From Draconibacterium orientale (lineage in GTDB: Bacteria > Bacteroidota > Bacteroidia > Bacteroidales > UBA1556), in assembly GCA_022736595.1 (NCBI GenBank), contig DZDC01000118.1:1-6903 (forward strand): a stretch of 6,903 bases of DNA, written 5' to 3'. Below the pieces are notes generated by a model. That model worked only from the letters and a program-made list of their open reading frames with translations, searched no databases and was not told the DNA's origin. How positions within the stretch are numbered: position 1 is the first letter of the stretch; each line of letters starts with the position of its first letter. Of the stretch, positions 5,708 to 6,903 are shown piece by piece. A program made the translations under genes and the position numbers.

Positions 5708-6808
5708 ATGGCCTTGAAATGTGGAATTGTAGGTTTGCCCAACGTCGGAAAATCTACCTTATTCAATTGTTTATCAAATGCTAAAGCTCAATCAGCTAAC
5801 TTCCCATTTTGTACAATTGAACCCAATATGGGAGTTATTACAGTGCCCGATGAGCGACTCAATAGCCTTGCTGAATTGGTTAATCCAGACCGGATTGTCC
5901 CAACCACCATTGAAATTTTAGATATTGCAGGTTTGGTTCGTGGAGCTTCTAAGGGGGAGGGTTTAGGTAATAAATTCCTAGCTAACATCAGAGAAACTGA
6001 TGCTATCATCCATGTTTTAAGATGTTTTGATGATGAAAATATTACTCACGTAGATCATACCGTGAATCCTGTTCGCGATAAGGAAACCATTGACATCGAA
6101 CTTCAACTAAAAGATCTTGAAAGTGTTGAAGGTAGGCTTCAGAAAGTTACAAAGCAAGCTCAAACGGGCAAAGACCGCGATGCCATGCGAATGGCTAAAG
6201 TTTTGGAACGATTAAAAGCCCATCTCGAACAAGGGAAATCTCTTCGTGAACTTGATTTTGATGATGAAGACACCCAACTTGTAAAAAGTTTCCAATTACT
6301 CACTTCCAAACCTATATTGTATGCATGTAATGTAGATGAGGCTGCTATTAATGCTGGAAATAAATATGTGGATCAAGTGAGAGAAGCAATTAAGTCAGAA
6401 AAAGCTGAACTTTTGATTATCTCCGCAAAAGCCGAAGCTGAAATAGCTGAGTTGGAAAGTTTTGAAGAGCGACAAATGTTTCTTGAAGACTTAGGAATTA
6501 AAGAAAGTGGAGTCAATGTTCTCATAAAAAAAGCTTATAGTTTACTTGATTTAGAAACTTATTTCACAGCCGGAAAAATTGAAGTTAGAGCCTGGACTTA
6601 TCACAAAGGCACTAAAGCACCTCAAGCTGCTGGGGTCATCCATAGCGATTTCGAGAAAGGATTTATAAGAGCTGAAGTAATTAAATTTGACGATTTTGTG
6701 CGTCTTGGTTCTGAAGCATCGGTGAAAGAGGCTGGGAAGATGGCCGTTGAAGGTAAAGAGTATATTGTACAGGATGGAGACATTATGCACTTCCGATTCA
6801 ACGTGTAG
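5708..6808 (+). CDS. ychF: Redox-regulated ATPase YchF (Obg-family P-loop protein)
   Basis: The protein has 366 residues, the usual YchF length. The nucleotide-binding domain begins at once with GLPNVGKST (9-17), followed by the family hallmark NFPFCTIEPNMG (31-42), then DIAGLVRGASKGEGLGNKFL (72-91). A helical, charged coiled-coil insertion spans about 126-180. The base-specificity motif reads NVDE (208-211) instead of the NKxD of GTPases, matching the known ATP preference of YchF. The C-terminal part (about 282-365) is the TGS-like domain, with TYFTAGKIEVRAWTYHKGTKAPQAAG and ending in VQDGDIMHFRFNV. YchF is a conserved cytoplasmic protein that binds ribosomes and has been linked to oxidative stress responses and leaderless mRNA translation. 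The gene stands alone with its own promoter and terminator, divergent from the cytochrome gene. Nothing is truncated. Confidence 0.97.
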   Translation: MALKCGIVGLPNVGKSTLFNCLSNAKAQSANFPFCTIEPNMGVITVPDERLNSLAELVNPDRIVPTTIEILDIAGLVRGASKGEGLGNKFLANIRETDAIIHVLRCFDDENITHVDHTVNPVRDKETIDIELQLKDLESVEGRLQKVTKQAQTGKDRDAMRMAKVLERLKAHLEQGKSLRELDFDDEDTQLVKSFQLLTSKPILYACNVDEAAINAGNKYVDQVREAIKSEKAELLIISAKAEAEIAELESFEERQMFLEDLGIKESGVNVLIKKAYSLLDLETYFTAGKIEVRAWTYHKGTKAPQAAGVIHSDFEKGFIRAEVIKFDDFVRLGSEASVKEAGKMAVEGKEYIVQDGDIMHFRFNV

Positions 6809-6834
6809 AACACTTTAAAAATTCGATTTTTATC

Positions 6835-6874
6835 AAAAAAAGGCTGCTTCAAATTATATGAAGCAGCCTTTTTT
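6835..6874. terminator. Strong bidirectional terminator after ychF
   Basis: GGCTGCTTCA (6842-6851) pairs perfectly with TGAAGCAGCC (6859-6868) around a 7-nt loop. The stem is flanked by seven A on the left and six T on the right, so it is a rho-independent terminator in either direction. It lies 26 bp past the ychF stop. The symmetry suggests that a minus-strand gene converges from beyond the right edge. Confidence 0.92.
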
Positions 6875-6903
6875 ATTTCCAGCTAACGTTTATTCAACGA
6901 TAA

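Noticed and set aside
6551..6852. Minus-strand frames overlapping the 3' end of ychF, one running into the terminator
   Set aside because: They are antisense to the conserved TGS-like domain, and one would start inside the terminator hairpin.

Overview
The window looks like ordinary chromosomal DNA from a member of the Bacteroidota. Four things point there: Bacteroidota-type promoters (TTG plus TAnnTTTG) before several genes, the absence of Shine-Dalgarno sites, a type B C-terminal sorting domain of the type IX secretion system (T9SS), and AT-rich sequence. The sequence alone does not support a narrower placement. No rRNA, tRNA, CRISPR array, insertion sequence or phage gene was seen.

Layout, right to left. 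At the right, ychF (5708-6808, plus strand) has its own promoter and a strong, symmetrical terminator. It is divergent from a small heme c lipoprotein gene (5131-5553, minus), and the 154 bp between them carry promoters facing both ways. After the cytochrome gene's hairpin comes a compact run of six minus-strand genes: transketolase N-terminal subunit, transketolase C-terminal subunit, ECF sigma factor, a membrane-spanning anti-sigma-like protein ending in a T9SS type B sorting domain, PnuC-type vitamin transporter, and a NadR-type nucleoside kinase. A further reading frame may open 3 bp after the kinase and run off the left edge.

How the genes work together. The two transketolase halves make one thiamine-diphosphate enzyme of the non-oxidative pentose phosphate pathway. 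PnuC and the kinase overlap by 11 bp and form a classic import-and-trap pair, most likely nicotinamide riboside uptake followed by phosphorylation to NMN for NAD synthesis. Between these metabolic units sits a regulatory pair, sigma factor plus membrane partner. That pair is the most interesting part of the window: the partner joins a cytoplasmic anti-sigma-like N-terminus and one membrane helix to a periplasmic part whose C-terminus is a T9SS export signal. It could link T9SS or cell-surface state to transcription, but this is inference from architecture.

The first four genes of the run (gaps of 32-36 bp) may be co-transcribed from a promoter just before the transketolase N gene. pnuC and the kinase appear to have a promoter of their own in the 75-bp gap before pnuC.
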